Source of the DNA: Amphibalanus amphitrite
Lineage: Eukaryota; Arthropoda; Thecostraca; Balanomorpha; Balanidae
Assembly (NCBI RefSeq): GCF_019059575.1
Contig: NW_024881699.1
Location: 496,001 to 560,000, forward strand
Length of the DNA: 64,000 nucleotides
Direction of reading: 5' to 3'
Position numbers and translations under genes: made by a program. Of this stretch, positions 35,671-45,787 are shown in pieces. A model generated the notes under the pieces. The model saw only the letters and a list, made by a program, of their open reading frames with translations. It was not told the DNA's origin and searched no databases. Numbering within the stretch: position 1 is the stretch's first letter; the number at the start of each line of letters is the position of its first letter.

Positions 35671-36245
35671 GTGGTGGTTCCTGATGAACAGTGGGACAGG
35701 GTGGGGTGATCACTGACTTAGTGAAATCAGTTTTTGCCAGTGAGATGCATGCCTACTGTATCAAAATGAGTTGCAACTATACTAAGACCAAGCAATAAAA
35801 AGCTGAAATTAGTTCAACCTTGATAATCTCTCAAACATGCTCCTGACTTCTCATTTGTGATTTGATAATTGTATACTTACTGCATAAGTGTGGAAAGACT
35901 TCCCAACGCATGTAATTATTAAGTTCTCTTTTCTCTTATGTATGTATCTGACAAGCAACGGCACATGATTGCTTACAAAACCAAGAGCCCTATAGCCCTT
36001 GAAAATCTTGCTGGATGTAGGCATCTTGCAGTTAAAAAGTTACTGCTTCTAATAATAAGATGTTTTCATGATGGTAATGTTGTAAAGAGAAATGAGCTAT
36101 TGCTGAAACACAGAGGCATGTTCATGATTAGTTAGGTTCAAAGGTAAGGGAACTGAACCTTCTACCACTCAGTACTAGTCAGTACTTTAGTGATCATAGT
36201 ACCCCCTCAGTCACAATGCATAACACTAGGAGTCCAAAAAAGAAC
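35671..36245. other. AT-rich sequence without a recognised feature
   Basis: This should be upstream intron of WDR36 if the N-terminal exon lies further right. The 65-codon + strand open frame at 35938 has no recognisable domain. Confidence 0.5.
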
Positions 36246-37248
36246 ACCACAGCCATAGGTGGGCAAGTCCGTTAAATCGCTGACCCGTTAATTAACGGAA
36301 CTAAATTTTGGGTTAACGATTAACGGACTCGCTAATTTTTTCCACGTGTAACGGACCGTTTAAGTTCCGTTACTTTTCGGCTCCGTTAATCGTTAAAATT
36401 TAGTCCGTTAATCCGTTAATCGTTACTTTTATTTCGAAGCAAAAAGTTTACTGTAAAGTTACTGGTGTGTATGAAACCCTCCATACCCATACGGGATACC
36501 CTCCAGCGCCTCAGTGGAACGAATGTTCTCGACCGGGAAAGACATTCTAAGAGCAAAACGGGCTACCCTGTCAGACGAAAACATCGAGCGCCTGGTGTTC
36601 TTGAAAGGAAACCGTGCTCTCGCAGCAAACCTGTGAGTAGCTACTAGGTGTAGCCTATAGAGCAACTGGCAATCCCCCCCCCCCCCCCCCCCGAGTGTGA
36701 TTGCCGCTCCGCTTGTGCTCGCAGGCTGCGAACACAAGAACACAAGTTACTTGAGTGCGCCTCTTGAGCTGTTTGTGTGCGCCTCATCTCTGGTATTCAG
36801 TGTGTTGCGGCAATATACGTTGCAAATTGTGATGCACACGCCTGTCATTGGAACACTGCCTGGCTGAGAGGCGGAGAGAAAGGGTAGAGCTGTTTGTCAG
36901 GCGGGCTGAATCGTCGGTAACGCAGGTTGAAATCGGTCGCAACTCGCATCACACATATCATCACCATGTATTATATTTATAAATAGGTATATCTTATACA
37001 TGCCGTCACCGAGCAGGCGCAATTGTTGGCAGGTCTTCGAGAGCAGAACCGCGCTACGACAAGTGAGTGGCGCGTAGCCGTTAGCGTAGGTTGGTCGAGT
37101 TGTCCTCAGAATATTGTTTATTACCCGACCGTGTAAAATGTTAACGATTAACAGACTTAAGTACCTTACCTTACCTTACCAATACAGAATTTTGAGGCCT
37201 ATAAGGCCTGTAGGGATCTGATCTCATCGAGCTCCTTACTAGAGACAG

Positions 37249-40035
37249 TCATGAATCTTGGGCTGGGATGTCAAAGGATGCATCACCCCAGTGAGAGTCG
37301 AGACGGGCTTTGAAGATATTGACAGACGTAGAGAGGACCACAGAGGCAGGAAGCGCATTCCAGTCGTTGATGGCGCGGACCGACAGAGTGTGTCTCCTGG
37401 GTCTTGAAGCAGCTTGAGGCTTCAGCAGCTTCAGAGCATGTCCTCTGGTGACAGATGAGACTGCCTGCTCGAAAAACTGGTCCGGCCGAACGTTGACTCC
37501 TCCCGTCAAAATCTGGAAGATGGCGATTACGTCTCCTCTCCGTCTTCGGTGATATAGTGATGGGAGCTTGAGTCGCCGGAGGCGTTCCTGGTAGGGCAAG
37601 TGTCTTAGCTCACGGACCAGTTTGGTTGCTCTCCGCTGCACTCGTTCAATCAGCCTCTGATCAGCTCGGTTGAAGGGCCCCCAGATGAGGTTCCCATATT
37701 CTAGATGGGGTCGTACCAGCGTTTTGAAGAGAATCGGCAGGGTAGTCGCATCAATGCAAATGAACGATCTTTTTATCAGTGCGAGCATTTGGTTGCCCTT
37801 TGCAGCTGCAGACGCGGCCTGCTTACGAAACTTCAGGTCAGAATCCAGGTGAACCCCCAGGTCCTTCTCTACTTCAACCGTATTCAGCTGGAGACCATTC
37901 ATGGTGTATGAGTGCCCAGGATTCCTAGGGCCGAGATGAAGGACCTTGCACTTTGATTCATTGAACGGCAGTTGCCACTTCTCCGACCATTTGGCCACTT
38001 CTTCAATGTCTCGCTGGATTGAGCTTGTTCCAGTGGACGATGGTGTTCCGAAGATTTTGGTATCATCTGCAAAGACCTTGATGGAGCTCTGCACGGATTC
38101 GGGTAAGTCATTGATAAATATGATGAACAGCATTGGCCCGAGGACTGACCCTTGAGGAACCCCACTGGTCACAGGCACCCAAGGCGAGCAGTGTCCTCTG
38201 ATCACCACCTGTTGACGCCGGTCCGATAGGAAGGAGGCAATCCAGCCCTTTAACCTTCCTGTGATACCGTATCCCTCGAGTTTATTCAGGAGTCTCAGGT
38301 GTGGCACAGAGTCAAAAGCCTTTCTGAAGTCGAGATACACCGCATCAACTGGTTCGCCATTCTCTATGCACTTGGTCCACTCATCCAGCACTTCAAGAAG
38401 CTGGGTCATGCAGGATCGCTGTGGTCTGAAGCCGTGCTGGTGGTTCGATAGGAGGTTGGCTTCTTCCAGGTGAGTCATGAGATGATCTCGGATCAGGGAT
38501 TCAAGTACCTTGCAAGGAATTGCAGTCAAGCTCACTGGGCGATAATTGCCTGGGTCCAGCCTGTCCCCCTTCTTCAGAATAGGTACTACGGTGCCAAGCT
38601 TCCAGTCGTCTGGAAGACAGCCAGACTGAATGGACTTGTTGTAGATGATGGATAGTGGGACCGCCAGCTGAGCAGCCGCCTCGATCAAGACCCTAGGGTG
38701 GATTCTGTCTGGCCCTGGGGAGCTAGAGCTCTTGAGTCGCATCAACTTGTGTTTAACCATGTCGGCCGTGACCGTCAGGTCGCGAAGGTTCAGTGACTGG
38801 CCAGGTGGAGCAAGAGATGGTATAACAGAGGCATCCTCGTTGGTGAATACCGAAGAAAAGTACTTGTTCAGGATGCTAGCCTTTGTGACGTCATCTCTGA
38901 TTACCAATCCGTTCTCATCTCTCAAGGCGTCAATGCCAACCTTGGTTTTGAGTCTCGAGTTGGAGTATTTCCAGAAGGCCTTTGGGTTGTCCTTTAGCTC
39001 TTTTGACAGTCTGAACTCAAAGGTACGTCTCAGCTCTCTGGTATGCTTTCTCAGTCTGTTCCTGCATCGGCAGTACCTGGCGTAGTCCACAGGGTCCCTG
39101 GTGTGAGCATACATATTCCAAAGCAGGCTTTTCTCACGCCTGAGCCTCTGCGCTCGGTTATCAATGTACAGGTTCTTGTTAGGTCTGTGGTGCGTCACCG
39201 GCACTGTGCGAGCAACTGCCTCTCTGAGGGAGCTCACAAAATAGTGGTAGGCGCGATGCACGTTGCTATCATGCATCACAGTCCAGTCCACATCTTGGAG
39301 CACACTCCTCAGTAGATTGTAGTTGGCTCTGTTGTAGTTCAGATGGGGACCGATTGGGATCCCTTTCGTAGTGTAACATTTCAGACTGAACTCCAGAATG
39401 ACATGGTCACTATGGCCAAGACCTGGTGAGTGCTGCAAGTCCTGTACCATCCCTTCCTCGTTGGTGAAGATGAGGTCAAGCATACTTGGGATTTGACCTA
39501 AACGATACCTTGTTGGTGCAGTGACATGCTGGGTAAGAAAATGGTCTTGCACACATGAGAGCAGTGCATGAGAATGATGTCCAGGGGGCTCGTCTGAGAA
39601 ATAGGACGCCCAGTCAATCTGTGGAACGTTGAAGTCTCCGACTACCAGAATGTGAGAAGGACTCAAATTTCCAGCCAGTGACAGACTTCTATCCAGCTCA
39701 GTTATGCCCAGATGTCTGTCTCCGGACGGACTCAGGTAAATACACCCAATCAAGAGTTTGTCCCCATTGCGAAGGTCGATCATAATCCATATCTGCTCCA
39801 TGGATGTGGGTGGGTTCGTTTGAAGAGTTACTTCATGAGATGGCAGGTGCTCCTTTACATATATGCACACACCTCGTTGTCCACTCGCCCCGAGATTGGG
39901 TCTTGACAGGTCCACATTTACATAAATGTTGTACTTGGGGAGGGCCAGTAGAGCAGGGTGAATAGGAAGAATCTGGGCCTTAGGAACAACTTCTGTGATG
40001 AGAATGACATCAGGCTCATTCTGTGCAATTACCAT
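37249..40035 (-). CDS. LINE ORF2: endonuclease and reverse transcriptase
   Basis: At least 928 residues counted from the first Met; the same frame is open 31 codons further up to the ORF1 stop, and that extra part holds the start of the endonuclease (VIYTNADQLINKRDDL, with the conserved Asn). Domains: apurinic-type endonuclease (residues 1-220, with catalytic ITE 13-15, GDFN 133-136 and SDH 209-211); reverse transcriptase (about 440-750, with NYRPVSL, FRKAFDSV, SGVPQGSVLGP and the FADD active site at 655-658); and a C-terminal region typical of CR1-like elements. No frameshift or internal stop is seen. The first Met lies inside the endonuclease, so independent initiation there would lose the first catalytic residue. 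Product acts in target-primed reverse transcription. Confidence 0.93.
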   Translation of the reverse strand: MVIAQNEPDVILITEVVPKAQILPIHPALLALPKYNIYVNVDLSRPNLGASGQRGVCIYVKEHLPSHEVTLQTNPPTSMEQIWIMIDLRNGDKLLIGCIYLSPSGDRHLGITELDRSLSLAGNLSPSHILVVGDFNVPQIDWASYFSDEPPGHHSHALLSCVQDHFLTQHVTAPTRYRLGQIPSMLDLIFTNEEGMVQDLQHSPGLGHSDHVILEFSLKCYTTKGIPIGPHLNYNRANYNLLRSVLQDVDWTVMHDSNVHRAYHYFVSSLREAVARTVPVTHHRPNKNLYIDNRAQRLRREKSLLWNMYAHTRDPVDYARYCRCRNRLRKHTRELRRTFEFRLSKELKDNPKAFWKYSNSRLKTKVGIDALRDENGLVIRDDVTKASILNKYFSSVFTNEDASVIPSLAPPGQSLNLRDLTVTADMVKHKLMRLKSSSSPGPDRIHPRVLIEAAAQLAVPLSIIYNKSIQSGCLPDDWKLGTVVPILKKGDRLDPGNYRPVSLTAIPCKVLESLIRDHLMTHLEEANLLSNHQHGFRPQRSCMTQLLEVLDEWTKCIENGEPVDAVYLDFRKAFDSVPHLRLLNKLEGYGITGRLKGWIASFLSDRRQQVVIRGHCSPWVPVTSGVPQGSVLGPMLFIIFINDLPESVQSSIKVFADDTKIFGTPSSTGTSSIQRDIEEVAKWSEKWQLPFNESKCKVLHLGPRNPGHSYTMNGLQLNTVEVEKDLGVHLDSDLKFRKQAASAAAKGNQMLALIKRSFICIDATTLPILFKTLVRPHLEYGNLIWGPFNRADQRLIERVQRRATKLVRELRHLPYQERLRRLKLPSLYHRRRRGDVIAIFQILTGGVNVRPDQFFEQAVSSVTRGHALKLLKPQAASRPRRHTLSVRAINDWNALPASVVLSTSVNIFKARLDSHWGDASFDIPAQDS

Positions 40036-40128
40036 AGACAGGTCGTCCCTCTTGTTGATTAACTGATCGGCATTAGTATAAATGACTTTGATTTGCTTTG
40101 CTTGACCACTAATACCCGACCCATATAG

Positions 40129-41646
40129 TCAATTTTGGTTGCTGTCAGCGTGTGGCCGTGCTGACTCTGTTCGGTTAGGCTGGGCGTTCGTAGGTCTGTC
40201 AGCCTGTTTCAAAGTGCTTGAGCTGGGGTTGGGGTTGGGTGCTGGGTGAGTCGAAGAGTTTGGGTGAGAATGAGTAGCCTCATTGTTGTTCATCCTCACT
40301 ATCTTCCCCTTCCTGATAGTCAGGTGCTCCTCCCCTGCCAGCTTTCGAGCAGCCAACTCCTCCCTGAGCCGTTTTCCTTCTTCCCTGTCTTTCTTTGAGA
40401 GATCAGGGGTGACATAGATCCTCTTCCATGTTGAGAGGTGTCTGAGTTGTGGAGCCATCCTCAGTACCTCTGCTTTTGCATCAATGCTGTCTAGAGAAAC
40501 AATGAGAAGCCGGGGCCTTTCGTCACTCCTTTTGCCAGCTCTGAATGCCTTAGTTGGCCTGATGACTAGGCTCATGCCTTCTTTGATTACTTCTTTGAAG
40601 AGGTGAAGGTCCTTTTCCATTCTCTCAGACAGCGTCTCCCCTTCCTGTTCTGGCAGGTTATGTACCACTACATTTAGTTTTCTTCTCTCTTTGTCCATGA
40701 AGCTGTCGAACACTCGTGACATAGCATTGGTGGTTTCAGATAGACCATTGTGGTCAGTCTTGGGCTGGGTTGGAAGGATGTCAATTTTTGCACCCACATC
40801 CTTCACCACCTTCTCGCATGTTCCACGAACGATGTCAGCGTAAGACTCCCTCTGGGCATTTTGCTCTTTACAGACTCTTTCAAGAAGGTGTGAGTGATCC
40901 ATGGTAGTTTTCTCCTGTTCTTTGATGGACTGAACGATGACCTTCATGTGCTCGCGCACTGAGTCAGCCATCTGTTGGACTTTTGTTTCTAGTTTTTGCA
41001 GTGCGTCTGCCTTACCGATTGGTGACTGAGTGGGATCGGTCCTGTTCCCCGTTCCAGGCCCCTGCTTTTTGCATGCATCGCAAAGCCATGACAAACATTT
41101 GTAGTTCACAAGGGCATCGTGGGCCTTCCTCGGAATAGCCTGGCACTTGATGTGATACCAGGATTCACACCAGTCGCACTGGACGGCTTTATCCCCATCC
41201 AACACCTGCATTCCGCACAAGGCTTTTCCGGGGCCACCCTGGCATGTAGCAGATTCATTGGTTGACTCGCTTGTGTCGCTTGAAGAGCGGCTAATGCTCG
41301 TCATGCTACCAAATGGAGTGTAGACACTGGCATTCAGTTTACCTACTTCTTTTCCTTTTGCCTCCTCGCGGTTAGTTGCGGTTGTGTTAGAAATGGGGTC
41401 ATTTGTCTCACCTGAATCCCTCTGGGCCTCCCCGGCCTTGCCCGGGGTCTTGTCACCTTTTTGCAGCCCGATCACTTTACCATTACCTGCACTTCCACTT
41501 TCATTTGTCGAAGCACCACGTTTTCCCGCTTCCGTGTTTTCCTCACGGCGTCCCGCGCCCGGCGGCGATGGTGGCGCGTTATCCACTTGTAGTGATGATC
41601 GTGTTCTCATTTGAAGTTTTGGCGGTGGAGTTCGGGTCATCGACAT
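40129..41646 (-). CDS. LINE ORF1: PHD-finger, coiled-coil RNA-binding protein
   Basis: 505 residues. Residues 1-130 are low-complexity and Ser/Thr/Lys-rich. A PHD-like zinc finger follows with C135, C144, C157, C160, H165, C168, C189 and C192. A predicted coiled coil spans roughly 205-290. Then comes an RRM-like segment (LNVVVHNLPEQEGE onward) and a basic C-terminal part (KKDREEGKRLREEL, then LTIRKGKIV) like the ORF1 proteins of other LINEs. The tail (about 460-505) is Asn/Ser/Pro-rich. ORF1 proteins bind element RNA and form the RNP; the PHD finger may bind chromatin (inference). The stop is TGA at 40131-40129, in frame with ORF2. Confidence 0.9.
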   Translation of the reverse strand: MSMTRTPPPKLQMRTRSSLQVDNAPPSPPGAGRREENTEAGKRGASTNESGSAGNGKVIGLQKGDKTPGKAGEAQRDSGETNDPISNTTATNREEAKGKEVGKLNASVYTPFGSMTSISRSSSDTSESTNESATCQGGPGKALCGMQVLDGDKAVQCDWCESWYHIKCQAIPRKAHDALVNYKCLSWLCDACKKQGPGTGNRTDPTQSPIGKADALQKLETKVQQMADSVREHMKVIVQSIKEQEKTTMDHSHLLERVCKEQNAQRESYADIVRGTCEKVVKDVGAKIDILPTQPKTDHNGLSETTNAMSRVFDSFMDKERRKLNVVVHNLPEQEGETLSERMEKDLHLFKEVIKEGMSLVIRPTKAFRAGKRSDERPRLLIVSLDSIDAKAEVLRMAPQLRHLSTWKRIYVTPDLSKKDREEGKRLREELAARKLAGEEHLTIRKGKIVRMNNNEATHSHPNSSTHPAPNPNPSSSTLKQADRPTNAQPNRTESARPHADSNQN

Positions 41647-41869
41647 GATTGAGCGTACAGATATTTTTGGAATTTATCTTGATATACTTTTGAACTGGAC
41701 AAGCTTCTTTCCAAAACTCAAGTTGCACGTCGTTACGAAGCCGCGCTCTATGCCAAGGTCACACAGGAAGGAAGTGATTGGCTGATAGAATCTGGACGGT
41801 AAATGGAAATCTCGGGAGCTCGATGGACACGTCCGACCCCTTCGAGATCCAAAACAAAAGTCCCTTGTC

Positions 41870-41903
41870 CACAACAAAAGTAACTTCCGTTACTTTTGTT
41901 GTG
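41870..41903. repeat. Perfect 15-bp-stem palindrome
   Basis: CACAACAAAAGTAAC, loop TTCC, then GTTACTTTTGTTGTG. It lies at the junction between the LINE 5' end and the hAT-like flank, so it may mark the LINE integration border or a 5'-end rearrangement. Confidence 0.85.
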
Positions 41904-41940
41904 AATTAACGGATTATCGTTTAACGGAACCAACTTTTTA

Positions 41941-43073
41941 GTTACCGTAAAATGGGGTGTTAAGGGACAGTTTTGAGGTGTTTTGTTATATAACTCAAGA
42001 AGGGTTGGAGATAGAAGCATCAAATTGTCAGCATTTTATGTGGAATTTGGTGCTTTACATGCCTGCCACATTAAAGTTTTTAAGATTTATACCTGCATAT
42101 TATTTTTTATTATTTTTCACCACTGTCCCTTAGCACCCCAATGTGGGGTGTTAAGGGACACCTATATTATTCCAAGAAATGGTCATCAAATGCCCACAAT
42201 TGGGGTGTGGAAGGGCACACAATTTATTTATTGAAATGTTTTGCATATTCTGTCACAAAACAAGTCAGGTTCATTCACCACTAATGACCTTTTTAGCCAA
42301 TTACGTGTAATGCTGTTTACGCTTGTGGAAATTGCTAATTATAAGGTAAACAGAACCAAAAAGTAATCTTCTGTCATCAATAAAAACCCATGTTGAAGCT
42401 AGTCACTTGTCATTATGTTGCCCTCTTTGTTTTGGCCTTTTTATGATGACATCACATTTACATACATCAGTCTCCATTGACCCATCATTGTAAAAGAGAG
42501 TGTTGAGATGTTTTGTTACATAACTTAAGATGTGTTAGAGATAAAAGCATGAACTTGCCAGCATTTTATGTGGAATTTGGTGTTTTCCATGCCTACTGAA
42601 AGAAAACTTTATTAAATTATATTTAGATTTTATTTTTTATTTTTTCTTCCCTGTCCCTTAGCACCCCACTTCCACCTCAAAATATGCATGTATCCGGAAA
42701 AGAGGAAGAGGATGATGAATGAATGGGTGGATTTGCACATGTTTTTCAGGAAACATGTGCAATACATGTGACAATACACCTATGCATTCATTTTCCCTGT
42801 ACACCCACTAGTTTATGAGGTACACACAGAGTTTTGGAGATGTTTCAATTTTGTGAAAATGTAGCATGATTTTCAAATCCATTTTTGAACCAAATCACTT
42901 GCATGAAAAACCATAGCATTTTGTCCTATGGTCAAGAGCAAAACAGTGTCAACTACCACACTGAAGTTTTTATTGAACCTTCTCAAATTAGGAAGTTAAT
43001 ATGACTCAAAGTTTTTCCCATGCAACTGTCCCTTAACACCCCACTGTCCCTTAACACCCCATTTTACGGTAAC
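41941..43073. mobile_element. Nested inverted-repeat element (1.1 kb)
   Basis: The ends are inverted copies beginning GTTACCGTAAAATGGGGTG, and both continue into GTTAAGGGACA. The GGGGTGTTAAGGGACA word recurs inside (about 42124-42161 as a palindrome, near 42654 and near 43040). The interior is AT-rich with no open frame. It lies inside the hAT-like element, next to the LINE. Superfamily is unknown. Confidence 0.75.
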
Positions 43074-43385
43074 GGATTAACGATTAACGAAACTAACTTT
43101 TTGATTAACGATGCCCACCTATGACCACAGCACAGATACAAGGTAAACCACAGGTGATTTTGAAGAACTCTCATATTGCTCGGAGAATACTGATGCTGCA
43201 ACATACTCATATCACTCAAATTAGGACTTCATTTGTTGTGAATATTTCCCTGGGGTTTGTGGTAAATATCTTCCCTACAGCCTGCCCTACAGCCATGGCA
43301 CAGAATTAAAGAAATGTATGTACAAGTGTAGTATGCATAGTGACATATGCCGCAATAAATTGCACAGAAAGGTTAGGTTGACTAC

Positions 43386-43533
43386 CCCCGCGTTCGATGT
43401 CTCTCGGACGACAAAGATTCTACGTCGTCCGGCCAATCCCGTCCAAGGTCAGCGGGGGCTCGGCTGCGGTTATGGAACGTGATTGGCCGGACGGCGTAGA
43501 ATCTTGGCCGTCCGAGAGACATCGAACGCGGGG
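43386..43533. mobile_element. Fold-back MITE, 148 bp
   Basis: Two arms of about 53 bp form a nearly perfect hairpin (CCCCGCGTTCGATGTCTCTC inverted at the other end), with a GC-rich loop. It is flanked by TAC on both sides (43383-43385 and 43534-43536). Non-coding. Confidence 0.8.
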
Positions 43534-44382
43534 TACATCAACATGAACCAGTTTTCATAGCTTTTAAAGTAAAGGGGTTGAAAGAAATGGCATGCTGATG
43601 CTGGGTCAGGGTGGGTGAAGGGTAGCTGGCTTGCTGGGTTTCATAAATTTTGATGATTGGTGGTCATTTAGCCATTGTAATCATTAAATTCTTCCACAAA
43701 ATGTTCACAATCAAATCCTCTTCATCTTAACTTGAAGATGATGATCTTGATCTTAGATTCATTGCACTTTCAATTTGGTGTCCCTCATGCACACATAGGG
43801 ATAATTGAGATACAACGAAATGTTAAACAAATGACTCTTGGAAACATGATTGCAACATTGTAAAAGGATTACACAGCCAATATTTATTAGGCAAAGGCAG
43901 GCAAAGGAAATGGGGGCTTCAGGGGGCTCAATCTCATGTCAACTCAATCTTTGCGAATGAGGCAAGGCTATATAACCTCCTTCTTATATAAGGGAATGAG
44001 GCAATTTAGCGACCTCCTTTTCAATTCGCTTCGTCAATTGCGATAAAAATACCAGCCGCTGTTATAAAAATGAAACTGCAAATCATATTAGTTGCCTTTT
44101 ACAATATTTTGTCCAAAATTGAAATATGGAATGCACCAATTTGTGTGGCCTGGCAAATTACACGTGCTATGTGCATACATGCATACATGCGCGTTGTGCA
44201 TAGGTAATTTTGTCGCAGCTGCGCAACAACAGAAATGAACGCCACAGCTAATTTGAATTTATGAAGAGTACAACTTAAATCCATGCGGTCTTGTGAGCTT
44301 TGACACTTTGATTTCGGCCTTTTTTGCCAGTCTTAACTTACCTCCCACCTATCATGGAACATGTTGTTTGACAATATACAGA
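43534..44382. other. No feature recognised
   Basis: AT-rich DNA with no convincing exon on either strand and no obvious internal repeat structure. Confidence 0.5.
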
Positions 44383-44810
44383 TTTCAAGGTCAGGGTCAA
44401 GGTCAACCTAGGTCATCTACAGCATTGCGTTTTAGGCAAGCTGAATTTACTTTTCGTGAAGTTTTTTTTTACTGTACTTTCGGTAAAAGCTTCTCATTAG
44501 TCATTTCATTATCTCATGTAACATGGACACATAAACAATCGGTGCACACATCAGTATACACACAGACACACACAGACATACAAACACATATCATTGACAT
44601 TGACCTAACTTGACCTGAAATGACCTCAGCAGCAAAAACCTGGTCGGATAGTGTGACAAAGTCTAAAGAGGTTCTAGCTGGCTTGGCACCACAAAACGAC
44701 ATCGTCATCGGTATATGATGAGCAGCGCACTTGATATCCAACGGTGACCCAAAACAGCAACATTTTTTAGGTTGACCTGACCTGGAAGGTCAATGGCTGA
44801 CCTGAGAAGG
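44383..44810. repeat. AGGTCA/TGACCT-rich segment
   Basis: It contains CAAGGTCAGGGTCAAGGTCA (44390 region), TGACCTAACTTGACCTG (44600 region) and further half-sites to 44805. Similar runs fill the TTAA-flanked elements at 27.3, 56.0 and 62.6 kb, so this is probably part of a degraded member of that family whose ends are not visible. Confidence 0.55.
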
Positions 44811-44882
44811 TAAAACTGGGTATCATTGGATTTGTCTCTTCCCAAAGAATCTTTTTGGTCTTTACTGCGAAGCTCTATCTCC

Positions 44883-45047
44883 CAGAGGCGGATCCAGCTC
44901 AGAGTTTTTTTTTTTGGGGGGGGGGGGCAAACCATAACAATTTATCGATTCTTTCCATGCCTCGTCCATAGGCGTAATGTTAAAATTATGCCGTTTGGGA
45001 GGGACAATATATGCCCATTTTGCCCCCCCCCCCTGGATCCGCCACTG
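44883..45047. mobile_element. hAT-type MITE, 165 bp
   Basis: The ends are CAGAGGCGGATCCAG and CTGGATCCGCCACTG, flanked by a perfect 8-bp duplication CTATCTCC (44875-44882 and 45048-45055). Poly-G and poly-C tracts lie next to the ends. The interior matches the MITE at 55347-55503 in the opposite orientation. Confidence 0.9.
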
Positions 45048-45055
45048 CTATCTCC

Positions 45056-45537
45056 AACAGGAACGAAATGGTGCGGGGGGATGGCAACCCCCTCCATGTG
45101 CGTTCTAGGATGGAAAAATGGCATGTGACGTACATTCACATTTACGTTCAAATCGATATTTGTAGAACAATTCATAAGGTACTGTTACGATGAGGTAGGT
45201 ATTCACAAAGTTTAGGGCACACAAAAAAAATGTTCCTCACAGTGAGGAGAAGCTTTACCTAGTTACTTCTGACTTCAGGACTTCACTCTTGGTTTCGAAA
45301 TAGTGGCGTCAAATGTCGGGGAGCCGCTTGAGTGCCTTAACTTGGCTGATAGTATTCTAATTGGTTTCTATGACTTCCCCGCCTACTATCAGGGACGACT
45401 CTAGCCTGTGAAAAACTTGACTTTGACCCATTCATGAAAGGTCAAAAGTCGGGGTACCGCAGAAGTGGGCTTATCTAATTTTCGTCTGATCGTTTTGTCA
45501 CTTTCGTAAGTCGTCTCTATGTGTTCCTCGCCTGAGG
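45056..45537. other. No feature recognised
   Basis: Mixed-composition DNA with an isolated AAGGTCAAAAGTC word near 45440. No exon or repeat ends were identified. Confidence 0.5.
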
Positions 45538-45545
45538 GCCCATCG

Positions 45546-45787
45546 CAGGCACGCCGCACGTAGCCAGGATTTCGCTCAGGGAGGGGCCACAGCCCACAGG
45601 TCGCGGTCTAGTGTCGTACCCCCCCCCCCCCCAAAAAAGGAAAGCTCCTCGGATTTGGACCACAATTCTTGGGTATGTGGTGCAGATATTTTTATTTATT
45701 TTTATTTTTCATTTAATTTTATTTCATTTTTCGCCTTCACGGGGGGGCATGGCCCCCGTGCCCCCCCCCCCCTTGGCTACGTCCCTG
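45546..45787. mobile_element. Probable hAT-type MITE with ACGTAGCC ends
   Basis: The right end reads CCTTGGCTACGTCCCTG and the left end has an inverted ACGTAGCC. A degenerate 8-bp flank (GCCCATCG/GATCATCG) matches at 6 of 8 positions. Inside are two long C runs (about 45620-45633 and 45761-45772) and an AT-rich middle. The ends resemble those of the larger element at 48064-51303. Confidence 0.55.

Larger units (their letters stand above)
37158..41869 (-). mobile_element. CR1-like non-LTR retrotransposon, apparently full-length coding
   Basis: Minus-strand LINE inserted inside the hAT-like element. Order: short 5' UTR (about 41647-41869), ORF1, one UGA, ORF2, short 3' UTR and a (GGTAA)n tail (plus-strand TACCTTACCTTACC at about 37160-37176). 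Both reading frames are intact, suggesting recent activity. A PHD-finger ORF1 and an ORF2 with AP-type endonuclease plus reverse transcriptase with FADD and no RNase H place it in the CR1/L2/Rex group. The exact 5' border and target duplications were not resolved. Confidence 0.9.
36254..43123. mobile_element. hAT-like element (6.9 kb with insertions)
   Basis: The ends are CATAGGTGGGCAAGTCC and, inverted, CATAGGTGGGCATCG. They are flanked by a perfect 8-bp target duplication ACCACAGC (36246-36253 and 43124-43131). The subterminal regions are full of GTTAATCGTTAA-type words. The ends and the 8-bp duplication are typical of hAT transposons. No hAT transposase is seen. Without the nested LINE and the nested 1.1-kb element the original insertion would be only about 1 kb, so it was non-autonomous. 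Confidence 0.88.
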
